A DNA stretch of 64,000 bases from Sporodiniella umbellata (GCA_025677835.1 JAIXMR010000039.1:124001-188000); one strand, 5' to 3'; positions 12,241 to 24,122 are shown, counted from the first letter of the stretch. Numbers and translations are program-made. Notes: a model not told the origin generated them from the sequence alone.

Positions 12241-13183
12241 AAGATTATTATTAAGAGACTCGTGATACTGCTTTTTGATTTCTCATAAAAAAGCACCCTT
12301 AATACTTTGTACACAGTTAGTCAAAATCGTGACTTATAGATACTTTACGTATTTGCATTGCATACTTCAATGCCCTATCAAATAAAATGGTCTATAGTGT
12401 GCTTTTTCGAAACAGCCTTATTATCTCAACGGACAGGTGTTGGGGAGACCAATTGAATAGCATTTGAACCTAGACAACCGCTTCTCTAATTCTGTTTTAA
12501 ACGTTTGGGTCTAAGGACAGAGGATGTATTCACTTCAAGGATTTACATAAACATGTACCCGCTAAATCGCGGTAGCAGTGACGAACCCACTAGCTTTCTT
12601 TGCTCAAAAATTGCCAGTAAATAGAAAACAGTAAGCCTTCAGACTATCACAGAAAAACTTGGAGATTGACAAAAATGTACGTTCTCTACATTTGAAGCTT
12701 TTAAATTTGTATATGCCAATAATTACCTGATACTTTGAATGAGATATAAAGCTGACATAGACAGTTAAAATAAGAGACCTTTCTCTTTCTTTTTGGCCGC
12801 TTTCCGATTTCAATAATTCATTAGTGTTTGGAACTGAGCCCAAGCTCAAGTCTCTTATATTAAAGTATGGTAGATTTTTTTAGTATGCCTCACACACTAA
12901 AAGAGTTTAGGACTACAGTTACAGCCAACGTGGATTTTTTTTTATTCATCGCCTTTTTTTTTCCTATACAACTACTTGAAAGAAAACTAAAGGCTTATTT
13001 TCACTTAAAAATTTGCTGTTTCAAGCTCTTTTTTTGTAATTAAAGACATTGTCAGATTCCAGGTAAAAGACATTAGCAATAAATGTAGTTATGTCTGAGC
13101 TTTAACAAGAGAATTACCCTTTTTTTTTTAATTCCCATCTTTTTATTTTTTTACTTTTCAAAAATATATATAAATAAAAACGA

Positions 13184-13682
13184 ATGAGGTAATTAATAAG
13201 GACAACATTATTCATCAGCTTAACAATTCAAAAGCTCTTCTTCCAAAAACAACGCATATATATTCGAACAGCAAAACGATGTTCGACTTAATGAGCTCGG
13301 CTCCAAGATTTCAGCTATAAAAAATGTAAAACCAAAGCCAATTAGACTGGCACATTTGACATGTGATTCATAGATAACCATTGACATTCACCAAGATGTG
13401 ACGGATCAAGACAGGCTTCTTGACGAGTCTGTAAGTTTTTGAAAAAGACGAGAAAAAGTATATTGAATCTAAAGATAAGTAAAGCATAATCAATTTGGTG
13501 GACTTGGAGCAACTCTGTCAAATTCTTTTGGAAAAATGAATAGAATGGTATCTAAAAGACATCAAAGACAGATATGTTTTTATGTGACAGTCGCTGTTTT
13601 TGCCTTCTTTGTTATTTACTATGGACTACCTCTTATTCTAAGCTTTGGAGGCTCCGCAGAAGGCGATTCTCCTGATATGTAG
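13184..13682 (+). CDS. BET1: Bet1-type Qc-SNARE (ER-Golgi transport)
   Basis: Four exons: 13184-13188 (only ATGAG), 13235-13325, 13374-13430 and 13485-13682. Together they give 116 residues in one continuous frame with GT/AG at every junction. The protein has a SNARE core at about residues 12-70 (RLNELGSKISAIKN, TIDIHQDVTDQDRLLDES; Q in the TDQD segment as expected for the ionic layer of a Q-SNARE). The family-typical SFGKMNRMVSKRHQRQ juxtamembrane stretch follows, then one TM segment (ICFYVTVAVFAFFVIYY, about 81-104). Length and layout match Bet1/Sft1, which drive vesicle fusion in ER-Golgi and intra-Golgi transport; Bet1 fits better than Sft1. The roughly 12 polar residues after the TM are longer than usual. 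Confidence 0.85.
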
Positions 13683-14506
13683 TTTTTTTTTTAAAAAAAA
13701 AAGAGAAAAATGTGAAGACAGATTATGAGATCAAATTAAATCCCAGAAACGTCTTTCTGCATGAAAGGCACAAAAAGTATTAGGAGTCTTTTTCAAAACT
13801 GCAATTCTATAATAAACATTTGCTCAAATGCAAGTAAATAAATGGGAAAGAGTGTATGAGAGTTAGTGCCAATACATAAAAACGCCTTACAAAAGGCTTT
13901 GATCACGACGACTTGCTTTCTGTTGTCTAAGCTTCACTTTTAAAAACCTCAGAGCACATGGAAAAAACATTAGTGACGGGTCTTTTCTTCAACTCCTTCC
14001 TAAATTCGCATTGTCTGCGTATCAGTATTCGTAATTACTCTTAACACTATAGTGACAAGGCTCAAGACTATGTAGCTTTACTTGAGAGAAATCGCTTCAT
14101 GAGTAGTCAGCTTTGGCCTTGTACAAAGTGAATGAACTACTGAAAAGGCTAGCTTCAAACCTTCACAAGAATACAAACAATGACAAAAAAAGGTACACAG
14201 GTTTTGCAGTGGACTTGGTTACGAATGGCTCAGATGAAACACATATGACGTATAGGGATCAAAGAGATGGCGTAAAACATTGAGCGAACACTACCTTTTT
14301 TTTATGTAGACGGTTTCTTTTATTTAACACTGACGTTATGATGCAGATAAATGAACTTTCGGATTGTTTATGGAGAATTTTTTGTCTTTTTTTTTTTAAA
14401 AAAAAAAATCAATTTTGTCCAACAGTAACGTTTTATTCGATTGCTAAACTAATAAAATAAGCCTTAATACGAAGAAAAAAAAGCAGTTAGAAACAGAAAC
14501 TTCTCC
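13683..14506. other. AT-rich intergenic stretch
   Basis: No coding frame or RNA gene seen. T-tract/A-tract junctions occur at 13,682-13,701 and 14,389-14,408. Confidence 0.6.
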
Positions 14507-14736
14507 GTATCACAGTTGAGTTCAAAAGTAGTTTGTATTCAAAAAGCTTACAATTTGTTCACTGAAAGGTTAAACACTTTTTACAAACTAGAAAAAAGAA
14601 AAGGGGAAGACCTCGATTTTATTAGAACCTTTGGGGCACTAAACCTGATTAGCCTTTACACAAGTAATTGTTTCAATGAGTCAATAAAGAACATTTTAAT
14701 ATAATTTAACGTTGTGTTCATTTTTTAAAAGTATTA
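14507..14736 (+). repeat. 230-bp dispersed module, copy 1
   Basis: Nearly identical, in inverted orientation, to 18,104-18,332. It begins at GTATCACAGTTGAG and ends near GTATTA. It carries an open frame without ATG (starts LSSKVVCIQKAYNLF, ends SIKNILI then stop) and an AATAAA near the end. It therefore looks like the duplicated 3' end of a gene or element rather than a whole gene. Between the copies I see one coding difference (F to S) and a few changes in the last ~36 bp. Confidence 0.85.
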
Positions 14737-17700
14737 ACCACCAAAAGCTTGGGGTTTGTTGTAAAGGTTTTAAAGCCAGTAAGGGATGCCTCAAAAGGGA
14801 TAGCTCAAATCTAATACTAATCTTGTCTCGTTAAAGCTATATACTGCTCCTTCCTTACCTTTGATGTTCTGCTTCACTCCTTTTTTCTTAAAAAAAAAAA
14901 AAAAACTATTGCACAGCACATCAATCAGAAACAAAAAAAAAGCATAGGATCGACTTATAAAACTCAATACTCTTTTTGAAAGCCTTAGGCTCTCTAAATA
15001 GATTCCTCATACAAAAAAAAAACTATTGCTCTAGTCTAACGGGTATAGTGCTGCTTTGGTCTTGAATTTTTTTCTTAAAATAAAAAATTGGAGTGTTTAG
15101 ATGGAGTACATGACACCTTCAGACATTCTTCAGTAGACTCAATTCTCATAGTTTTTGAATTGTCGCAGATTGTAGCCTATATGCAAACTTATTAGTCATA
15201 TGGAGCCCTCCTACATATTTTATCTGTAAATAACTATCAAAAGCGACTTTTCCAATACGCTCCTGAGTAAAGACTCCAAGTGGTGCCAAAATAAACGCTG
15301 TTAAATAAAAAATACCTGGGATACCAATTTACAACTAAAACTGTGTTGTTTAACGAACGATGTCTTTCAAAATTTAAAATTCTATGCTCTATCTACCTTT
15401 TCTTTTGGCTCAACCTTTTTCCATTTTTAAAAATTGTTGTGTATCCTGTCCAAAAAAGACAGAGCGATTTCTTTTAGATACCCTCAGTATTTATCAACTC
15501 GATATGTACATACATTGGGCAGTCTTATTTCCGAAAAAAAAAAGGATTTTTATAGTTGTTAATTCTAACTGAGGTCGACTTTTGTATAAATAGTACCCTG
15601 GTTGCTAAAGCGATCAACGGCAGACTTACGCTGCTCTAGACTCTGCTAAAAGACAGTTGCTCAAAATGCTTTTTTCCAAATTTAAAAAGAAAAGCTTAGT
15701 ATAAGTATAATAACTAATTTAAAGATGAGGAAAAGGCTCCTATTATATGGATATATATGTGGTATGGAAAAAAGACATTTATCAGACCAAACTTCTTGTT
15801 CAAACTCCTAATTAGAAATTAGCTAAACGTTTACGAACCCGCTGAAAATTCTTATTAGAGTAGTCATGGCAATGTTAAAGAAAAAGAGAAAAAAAAAGCA
15901 TTAGAGTTCAATCATTAAATAAAAACGATAAATAAATTGGTTTGAAGCTTCAGTGTATTTGTCTGATAGACATTAAATTAAACAAAAAGAGAAACAGGGT
16001 ATAGTGCTTCTATCTTTTAATAGTTTACAAAACTGATGTTGCATTTTATAATACAAATGATACAGAAATATACTGTTAGTTTTGAAAACACTGTACATGG
16101 CCATATTTTTTTTCAAAAAAAAAAAAAAAAAAAAGGTGGTATACAATCTCATGTGAATGTTGGTTATAACGCATCATTTTCTGTAACTCATATTTTTTAT
16201 CATAGTTTATACGAATATATATGTTGAAATGACTACAGTAATCCTTTTCTTGCATTGTAATACAGTCTTGTGTGTGCGTTTTTTTAACAGTATAATAAGA
16301 GCCCTTATATGTATTAGCAATGTTTTAGTTGAAAACGTTTTTACGGAAAATTATGAAAAGCACAGAAACATACCTCGTTTGGCCCAAATAACAGTGTGTT
16401 TTATTCAGAGATATCGGTGTTGTTCCAAGACAGGTTTTTTAGGCTGTGTTGCTTCATTAACTGATTTTTTTTTTTTAAAAAAAAATTGTGCAACCATGTT
16501 AGTAAATTGCCTTACAGCTTCCTATCTTTCATGAGAAGAATATCGAAAGGCAACAATAGTTTATGTTAGCTATTACGAAACTGAGTATACCTTAATTAGT
16601 TGTTCGATGACCAGTTGATAAACAGGAAGAAATTTTTACTTGTAACATGACAACAGATTGCCTGGCATGTGTTATATGGAGTCTTGTTTATAAATATACA
16701 CAAGGTACCTCTCAGCTTTGGTCACTAGCATGTCATGATTATCTATATTATTGGGAAAAATTGTTTCGTTTCTGGTTTTGGTCCCTTGATCAGAAATGGG
16801 TACCACTGAAGTTTTTTATACAGCCTCTTAACGAGTAATTGGGCATGGAATATATATTAGCTATACCGTGATAGTATATTAAAAAGCTAAGGTTGTAGCG
16901 TTAATATTAGAGATTATATTTAAACAAGTGAGTAAATAACAAAAAATCAGTTGATTATTTTTATCGTCTGATAAAAGCATGGTCAATTTATTAGTCAGCT
17001 ACTGACAGCTTTTTGATAGACATTATCTACTATAGAAGTTTCAGGAAGATCTATCTCAAGCCTCAAATTAGTTGTTTTTTTCCTTATATCGACAGCGATC
17101 TCTATTCTTAAGCCCTTTTGAAGATAGCATATTTGGAGTTTTCTGGATTGCACAAGCTAGTATTAACAAACGTCGTTTTCTGTAAAACCGTACCGAGATG
17201 CCTATCAACGCTCTATAAAATCTATTCAGCAACTGGATTTCGGGCAAACCAAAGGCATTTGTGCCTATTTTAATATTTTATATAAAACCGAAATACCATA
17301 AAGAAATTTCGTTTGGTTGAAGTGGTTTCATTATCTTATTCTTGGTTCGTGTAATGCGTGACTAAGTATTAGGCTTATAAACAAAACTGTTCAAGCCACT
17401 AAACACAATCTTACATAATAGATCCATCATAGAGCTTATTTGCTAGGCTGTTTTTGTACAAGATGTATCATGGAGAAAACAATGAAGCGTCTTTACAACC
17501 TAAATTGTACAGTCAAGGGTCTAAATAAAGTTTTGTTTGGAGAACAAAATTAAAAGCCAAAAACAAATATCATCATAAATGAAAAAATATAAAAATAACA
17601 CTTGTCAAAATAGGCTCAATGTCTATTTTAATCTTCATTTTAACTAGAAAAAAATCATTTCGTGTGCAACATTAAATTCAGGAATAGCTTTTTCAGACCA

Positions 17701-18103
17701 ATATACAGTTTTTTTCTATATGCCCTTCCCCACTCCTGTGTTTCTGTATAGCGGTCTCTTTACTGTTAATATTCTTGAAAAAAAAAAACCTTCGCTTTTA
17801 TTTGCCCTATATACAAAGCGGCATGTATTTGATGTACAAAATGTGTTGCAAAATACCAAGAGTTAAAGCTCTGCGACAAAACCCCGGCTACTGTATTTCT
17901 CCATAAACATTTAACTGCATCTCAAAGATTTTTACCTTAACAAACGTTATGTTGCTAGACTATATATTTTGTAAAGCTAAAGAGTTTTACAGAACTGCCC
18001 TTCTATTTGTCTTTCCAGTAAACGTTTTTCTACTAAAGGATAGTATTCGAACAGAAAACTAAACAAGCCAAAAAAAAAACTTTATCTTTTGTTTTCTAGT
18101 TAC
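14737..18103. other. 3.4-kb AT-rich spacer between the two inverted 230-bp copies
   Basis: No recognisable transposase, reverse transcriptase or other protein. Plus-strand frames at 16229-16534 and 16647-16838 are open for 63-101 codons but resemble nothing known. A tRNA A-box-like string near 15,035 has no matching B box. The content stays unexplained. Confidence 0.5.
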
Positions 18104-18332
18104 TAATACGTTAAAAAATGGACACAAAGTTAAATTATATTAAAATGTTCTTTATTGACTCATTGAAACAATTACTTGTGTAAAGGCTAATCAGGTTTAG
18201 TGCCCCAAAGGTTCTAATAGAATCGAGGTCTTCCCCTTTTCTTTTTTCTAGTTTGTAAAAAGTGTTTAACCTTTCAGTGAACAAATTGTAAGCTTTTTGA
18301 ATACAAACTACTTTTGAACTCAACTGTGATAC
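18104..18332 (-). repeat. 230-bp dispersed module, copy 2 (inverted)
   Basis: Reverse complement of copy 1, about 97% identical by eye. The two 3' ends face each other across 3.4 kb. No target-site duplication is visible outside the pair, so a terminal-inverted-repeat transposon is not proven. Confidence 0.85.
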
Positions 18333-19814
18333 CAAGTCATTTCCAATTCTATTTTTTAATTTTTTTTTTCAAAAAGCCCCTTTGTCATTGACATTCTATA
18401 GAAACATCAGTTTTTTTTCCCGTAGGTACAAAAAAAAACTCAACAGCGATACACAAAGATAGTTTTTCTCCTAATTGAAATGATAATAATAATAATAATA
18501 ACAAAGAGTCATACGCACTTGGAGTCATTGGTAAACAATGTGCCTAGCTTTGAACTAGCTATTTACAAAAGGAAAAAGAAATTCATTCCTTTGTCTAACA
18601 AAGCTTTGTAATATTTTTTGATTTAATTTCAGGAGAGCTATGTACGCCTCATCCGCCTAATACGAAAAGCGTCTAACAAGTGAAAGTACTATCAGAGCCT
18701 AAGCGACAGTATAGTTAAGGCATTTTTATTTAAGTCAAGGGTTGTATTTTGTTGCTTCAATACAATTCAGTCATTAGCTACTGTCAGCCTTATTTATCGC
18801 AGGACAGTGGTCTTTCATTTAACATATTATTTGAGTACAACCCTTATCTTTTTCGATCCATACTTCCTCTTTTAAACGGCCGTATCGTTTATTGCAAAGA
18901 ATCAAAGGACAAGTCGTCGTTTGTCTTTATGGATTGTATTGACCGATACCTTTTTTTTTTTTTTTTGAGTCTAGAAAAAAATTATGCATCCCGTTATGGG
19001 CCAGATCTACAGTTGATATGACATTCGGACCGTTGTGTTTGATCAAGATAAGTAGCCTTTTTACGGTTGTTATGTTGTGCTCTTGTTTTAAGCTTTTTAG
19101 CGTTGCTTTCATTAAATCCATTCCGTATTTTAGAGATTGTGCTACGAGAAATAGTTGTGATTTTTTTCCCTCTGCCTACAAACCGTAAATGAATCCAGTT
19201 TTTGGGCGCAAGTAAAGCTCTTTTGAAATCTTCTTGAGTTAACTGAATTCGTTTTTATGTAACTAAATCTGATAGGACTATTGCACTTTTCTCTGCTTGT
19301 TATAAGCCGTGGCGTCTTTAGTAGTGGTGTTCATTACAATATACTGAACATTACAATCTATGTCTTGAAATTCCTTTTTTTTTTCTTGCTATTTCTTCCA
19401 TAAATTTGTCTACAGACTGTTTCTGCAGACCTATTCAATGCAAAACAAACTACTTTATTTGTTGATTTGACAAGATTTTCTTAAATTGGTCCGGCCATGT
19501 TTTTTATTCATCTCGCAATAGTTCAAAATCGTTTCACTGAAAAATTTATCCGTCCCAAATATTTATTCAAAACCAGTAATCGTTCAAAAAGTTTGCAAGT
19601 GACATTAGGTTTTAGACGGAGTTCATGTACAACGCCAAAAAAAAAACCATTTATTCTCTTTTTTTTTTTTTTTTTCTTTTTATTTCTCTTCTTTTTTATT
19701 GTATATATACCAACTTAATAACCTTTCTATATTTCTTTTCTATTCCCTTAAAACCCTTTTTCCTTTATTTGCCTCTAATATCACAAAGCAAACAAAAAGC
19801 ACTCCTTTCAAAAA
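18333..19814. other. Mostly non-coding, apart from the candidate at 18,994-19,388
   Basis: Contains a (TAA)n microsatellite near 18,482-18,502 and a T/C-rich run at 19,658-19,700, about 120 bp upstream of the next start codon and probably part of its promoter. Confidence 0.5.
18994..19388 (-). CDS. Candidate spliced coding remnant with HTH-like segment
   Basis: Two exon-like blocks, 19287-19388 and 18994-19242, join in phase 0 across a 44-nt intron (GTGCAA...GAATTCAG). They give about 116 residues: QEKKKEFQDIDCNVQYIV..., NKQRK|LTQEDFKRALLAPK..., ITTISRSTISKIRNGF. The ISRSTISKI stretch recalls the helix-turn-helix of Tc1/mariner-type transposases, but no DDE catalytic residues follow and no start codon is visible. 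It may be a decayed transposase fragment or part of an unknown gene. A second frame is also open here (minus 18927-19121), which weakens the call. Confidence 0.3.
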
Positions 19815-21179
19815 ATGTCAACTACAGTAGCAACACTTCAAAATAACTCGATCTCACTGCATGGAATCGACGATGAGAATATCGCTCTGTCCAATTACCT
19901 TGCCCATCCTTACCAGGTACAAAGTGTTACACAATAACTCTTTTTGGCTATTCCATTTATTTTTATGCACTCATTAACAATAAAAAACGTGTTTCCTTTT
20001 AGAAACATGAGACTTGGATACAATCAAAACAAAATTATGTTACCCACAATAATCACCGTAAGCAAAGAAGATCTTCCCCTCTTCCTCAAACAGCGTCCTC
20101 CGTTGATATCCCTTCAAATAACCGCCAGAAAATACCGACCAATAGCCATTTAAGGAACCAGTTATCTAACTCAGAAAGGCGAAAGAGTGCCTTGGCGGGC
20201 ACTTTGGTTTTGGACCGACCTCCCTCTACCACCTCTTCTGTCTCTTCATCTATTACTTCCATACAGTCTGGATTAGACTCAAAAACCTCTTTCTCAAAAA
20301 AACTTCGAAAGGTGTTCAGCATGACCAATATTAGATCAAGCAGAGACATAAACTCATTACAAGAAAGAAATGGTTCCATCATATCCTTGTCCTCCTCCAT
20401 ATCTTCAACTCTTTCTGTAGAAAGCAACAAAAAGCCTTCTTTGAGAAGAAGATCCATTGCTTCCCTTGCAAGTCTATTTCAAAGGTCCTCAATACAAGAA
20501 GAGCAGGTGTGTGAAGTGACAATAAAACAAGACAATAAAAAAAAACCTGAGCTGAGAGTGGATACAAGTCGGAAACAAAGAAAGTCAGGCACAAAAGGTC
20601 AGTAGAATACAAACAAACAGTCGTATAACAATAGAGTGCTCACACATATACTTTGTAGGCCGTAGTAACTATAGTAACTCGAGTAACATCACTCCTGACT
20701 CTCCAAATTCAGCCATATCATCACGATCTTCTCTTTCACGAATACCTCCTCCCGTAGTTACCAATCAACGCTTTGTCTATACCGAATCTCTTCCTTCCCC
20801 AACACCTTCATCTTCTTCTTCATCTTCCTCACAGAAACAAGATGAAATGCTCAAAATGCCTCCCAATAGAGTAGGTATCCATTACGGTATGGGCCTGCAT
20901 TCTTCTCCTAAATTAAGGCCGGCTCCCGCTGCTTCCTCGTCTTCGTCTTCATTGACCTGTCTAGGAGGTGAAAAGAGAAGAGTAAAGTTCTGTGCTGCAG
21001 TTCAAGTACATGAAACCTTTTCTGCTAGCGACTACGATCGCCGTTGCGACGCAAACGCCACATGTCAGAAAGTGACACCTATGCTTGTGATGAAGATTAA
21101 ACAGGAGCTAAATGAGTATAAACTAACTGAAATGGATGTACATGTAGAAAGCAGACAATACACACAATTCTATTTATAA
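19815..21179 (+). CDS. BNI4-like protein phosphatase 1 targeting subunit
   Basis: Three exons: 19815-19916, 20003-20597 and 20659-21179 (405 residues; ATG after a pyrimidine-rich leader). Most of the protein is Ser/Thr/basic-rich and disordered. The C-terminal ~75 residues form the conserved block: KRRVKF (the RVxF docking motif for PP1/Glc7), VQVHETFSASDYDRR, TCQKVTPMLVMKIKQELNEY, and MDVHVESRQYTQFYL at the end. As I recall, this block occurs at the C-termini of BNI4-type fungal proteins. In yeast BNI4 recruits Glc7 to septins and helps place chitin synthase III at the bud neck. A role in cell-wall and polarity control is inferred from that motif; the rest cannot be aligned by eye. Confidence 0.65.
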
Positions 21180-21638
21180 CAAGATTTTTTTTTTTTTTTT
21201 GGAATAAAGGGCAAATGTTACACGTCTGTTTTTTTTTTTTTTTTTTTTTTTTCATCCTACTGAAGTTGTACATAGTGATGATAAAAGTCATGACTTTATT
21301 TTACCATACATTAATAAAAACAACCTTCTAAATATTGTAAATAGTGCAAGCAAAAACCTGGTACATGTGCGGATCTTTTTTTATTTTTTTTCGTATATAT
21401 GCATGTAAAGTATATTTGCGAGCTCAGTCAATGGACGTGCTTACATTTTCTGCCACCAAAAAATTTTGTTCCCAAAAAGACAATGGGATTTTCCCCAGCC
21501 TTTGACTTTTCTTGCAGCACCTTTTTTTTGTAATATTTTACCCTCCGAAAGACTTTAAAAAATCAAGTCACAGGGCGACAAGCCAGGATATCCCCCTCTA
21601 AAAAAATTAAAAATTTCTTCTTCTAATTACAAAGAACC

Positions 21639-23043
21639 ATGTTTCCAAGTCTTTCAAAGCAGCTCGCTCGTTGTGCTTCAAGAACAGCTCATGTACATTG
21701 AAAACGAAGAAAATTTTATAAACAACCAGAAAAACTGACTGTTCAACTACAGGTTTCCAATATAAGAAAGGCATCCACTACAGCCTATGAAGAAGCCCTC
21801 CGACTCATCGAAACTGACAAAAAGGAACGTTTGAATATGTTGAGCCGAGTCGAAAAAGAAATTTCTCGTATATCAAAGAGTAAGCACTTGTTTGCTTTGA
21901 ACGACATTAACAGACCCTTTTTTTTTCTTCTACTAAAGGTGGTACACCTACTCAATTGAAGGCTCTTAATGCTTTAAAGTTTGATTTGCAAGTCAAGTCT
22001 GAACTAAATGAGCCTGAGGTTCAAAAGAACTTTAAAGTTGGAAACAGTAAGCATCCATGATACGCCTTTTGAGAAAAAAAAAAAAAAAAAGAAATTACCA
22101 ATTACATACACTAACACCAAATTTTTTTTTTTTTCAAAGTTGACATGTCAAAAGCTGTCTATCGTTATCTTCGCCAAAAACAGTTTGAAAAAGAATCCAA
22201 GAGTAAATTGATGGAGCGTTTGACCCAGATGAAGATTGTTCCCGATCTTTTAGCCCCTGGTTTGAATCCAACAGTTGAGGTCAACATCAACTTGACTGAA
22301 GGTCCTGTTGAGCCTGGTGTGTTTATCAAGCCAGAACAAGTAAATTAGTTTATAAAAATGTAGTATTCATACTAATATGAAAATCTAGAGTGTTGAACGG
22401 CCAGAGATTGAAATCATCAACTTTCATAATGAAACACGACTCTATACCTTGATGTTGGTTGATCCAGGTGAGCATTTGCCATGGTGACAAAAGACGCTAA
22501 TTCTGTGTATATAGATTCCCCTGATTTGGTGAAAAAGACATATCAACAACACTGCCACATGCTATTGTAAGTCAATAGAGGGGGATTTTGTCTTTTATAT
22601 ATATATATATTGATTGATTTTTAAATAGAACAAATGTCCCATTATCAGCTACAACACCAAAGGCAGCAGGTGGCGATACTGTGTTAGACTATGTTCCACC
22701 TCATCCTCAAAAAGGAACAAAATATCATCGATACACCTTGATTGCATTCGAACAGCCCAACGAAGGCAAAGACAAAGTGGAATTGAATGTAGAATCAAGA
22801 GATGGCTTTGATGTGAAACACACTGCACAAACACTTGGACTAAAGCCTGTTGGTGCAACTTTCTTCCGTGAAGAATGGGATGAATATGTTAGCAAGATAT
22901 ATAATGATGTTCTTCGTAAGTTTGTTTTGGTTGACAGAAAGAAAGCAAGCGATATTGACCTATTTAATACCATAGAAACACACGAACCTATTTATGGCAA
23001 ACCGCCTAGAGTAAGCCGTATTATTGGAAAAACTGTCTTTTAG
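21639..23043 (+). CDS. MRPL35: Mitochondrial large-subunit ribosomal protein mL38 (MRPL35), PEBP fold
   Basis: Seven exons: 21639-21692, 21753-21879, 21939-22046, 22140-22339, 22389-22467, 22515-22566 and 22629-23043 (344 residues). The N-terminus MFPSLSKQLARCASRTAH is a typical mitochondrial presequence. The C-terminal two thirds form a phosphatidylethanolamine-binding-protein domain (RLYTLMLVDPDSPD, the DPDxP motif; PPHPQKGTKYHRYTLIAFEQ; FFREEWDEYV), which fungal mL38 uses as a structural domain of the mitoribosome. Length agrees with the family. Introns 3 and 5 contain A- or T-rich runs or a TA repeat. PEX14 converges from the other strand with about 190 bp between stops. Confidence 0.9.
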
Positions 23044-23236
23044 ATTTTTTTTTTTTTTTTTCTCATGTCCTTTTTCAGGGCAACTCAGTTGAGGTGCTTG
23101 CTAATAAAAAAAAAAGCTTTTGTTACTTTTCTGTAATTGTCTGATAAAACGTGAAGTTTTTTTTTTTTTTTTTTTTTTTAAAAAAAAAACAAGAAAATGT
23201 AGTCCCTGTCATTCTTTTGAGCATTATGATTCTAGT

Positions 23237-24122
23237 TTATTGAGGGAAATTACGCCTGTTTAACATGATTGCTTTCAGGGTACGAACGTCACTTTTAAAG
23301 CTACTGATAGGTGGATCTGAGGCACTGTATCCTGTTTCTATGGAGTAAAGCATCGACTTGAATGCGGTTGTATTTGCATCGAGGGTAGTCTTTCGATTTA
23401 TTAGTCTCTCCTTGGTCCGTTGAGTGAGCTCTTGAAGCTTTGTGTTCAGTTCCTCTTGATGTTTTGCTAATGCGTCCATGACTGTATCTTCCTCTCCTTG
23501 GTCGATCACAGCATCCAAATCATCGTTCTCTTTATGGTATTTGGATAGAGAGTTTTTCAGTTTATCGTACAGGTCTCTGTGTTGATTATAACGATTTTGC
23601 TGATATTCGGTGATCTGATTTAATAAAGGAGATAAAAATTTCTATTATGCCATTGAAAAAAGCACGGTTGTGTTAAAATCTGATTGCAAGTTGTGGTTTG
23701 TATACCTTCAAGACCCCAACGATAGCAGAAGTAAAGCCTACTGTCCCCATCCCTAAAATTACTGCCAATGCAAAAACTTTTTGGATTGGCATAAGAGGTG
23801 CTGTTGGTAAAGGTTGATAGATTATCTGAGGTACGCTGGCCCTTGAGGGCACTATAGGTATAGGTCGACCCGCAACTGCCGATACATTAGGTAAAGGATC
23901 GGAAGCTACAACAGGTGTATTACCCGCTCGTTTAAAGGCTTCATCTATTTCTGTTGAAGTCAACCCCTTTTTTTGCAAAAAAGCAATCTTTTTTTCTTTA
24001 TCTGCTGATTGAACGTTAGCAGAAGAAAGAAAAGAAACAGCAGACTTGAGAAGGTCTTCCCGCAATGCCAGAGGAGCATCAGAGCTTTTTTGATTCATGT
24101 TAGAATTAGTTGAATCTGCCAT
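23237..24122 (-). CDS. PEX14: Peroxin-14, peroxisomal docking protein
   Basis: Two exons: 23706-24122 and 23237-23614 (264 residues), joined in phase 0. The Pex14 N-terminal domain is at about residues 20-66 (REDLLKSAVSFLSSANVQ, KKIAFLQKKGLTSTEIDEAF), which binds WxxxF motifs of PEX5. A Pro-rich linker follows, then a hydrophobic segment (VFALAVILGMGTVGFTSAIV) and a coiled coil (LYDKLKNSLSKYHKENDDL, LAKHQEELNTKLQELTQRTK). It sits in the peroxisomal membrane as part of the matrix-protein import docking complex. It is shorter than yeast Pex14, but all three parts are present. Confidence 0.9.

Noticed and set aside
15025..15070. tRNA-like A-box string (TAGTCTAACGG)
   Set aside because: No GGTTCGA-type B box, anticodon arm or acceptor pairing follows; only T-runs.
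14507..18332. Complete terminal-inverted-repeat transposon spanning both 230-bp copies
   Set aside because: No target-site duplication at the outer ends and no transposase recognised between them; kept only as an inverted repeat pair.
18484..18502. CRISPR-like or tandem-repeat array
   Set aside because: It is a simple TAA microsatellite; there are no repeat-spacer arrays anywhere in this eukaryotic sequence.
18749..19021. 90-codon plus-strand ORF
   Set aside because: Lacks an ATG start (begins at TTG), contains a poly-Phe run and overlaps the minus-strand candidate.
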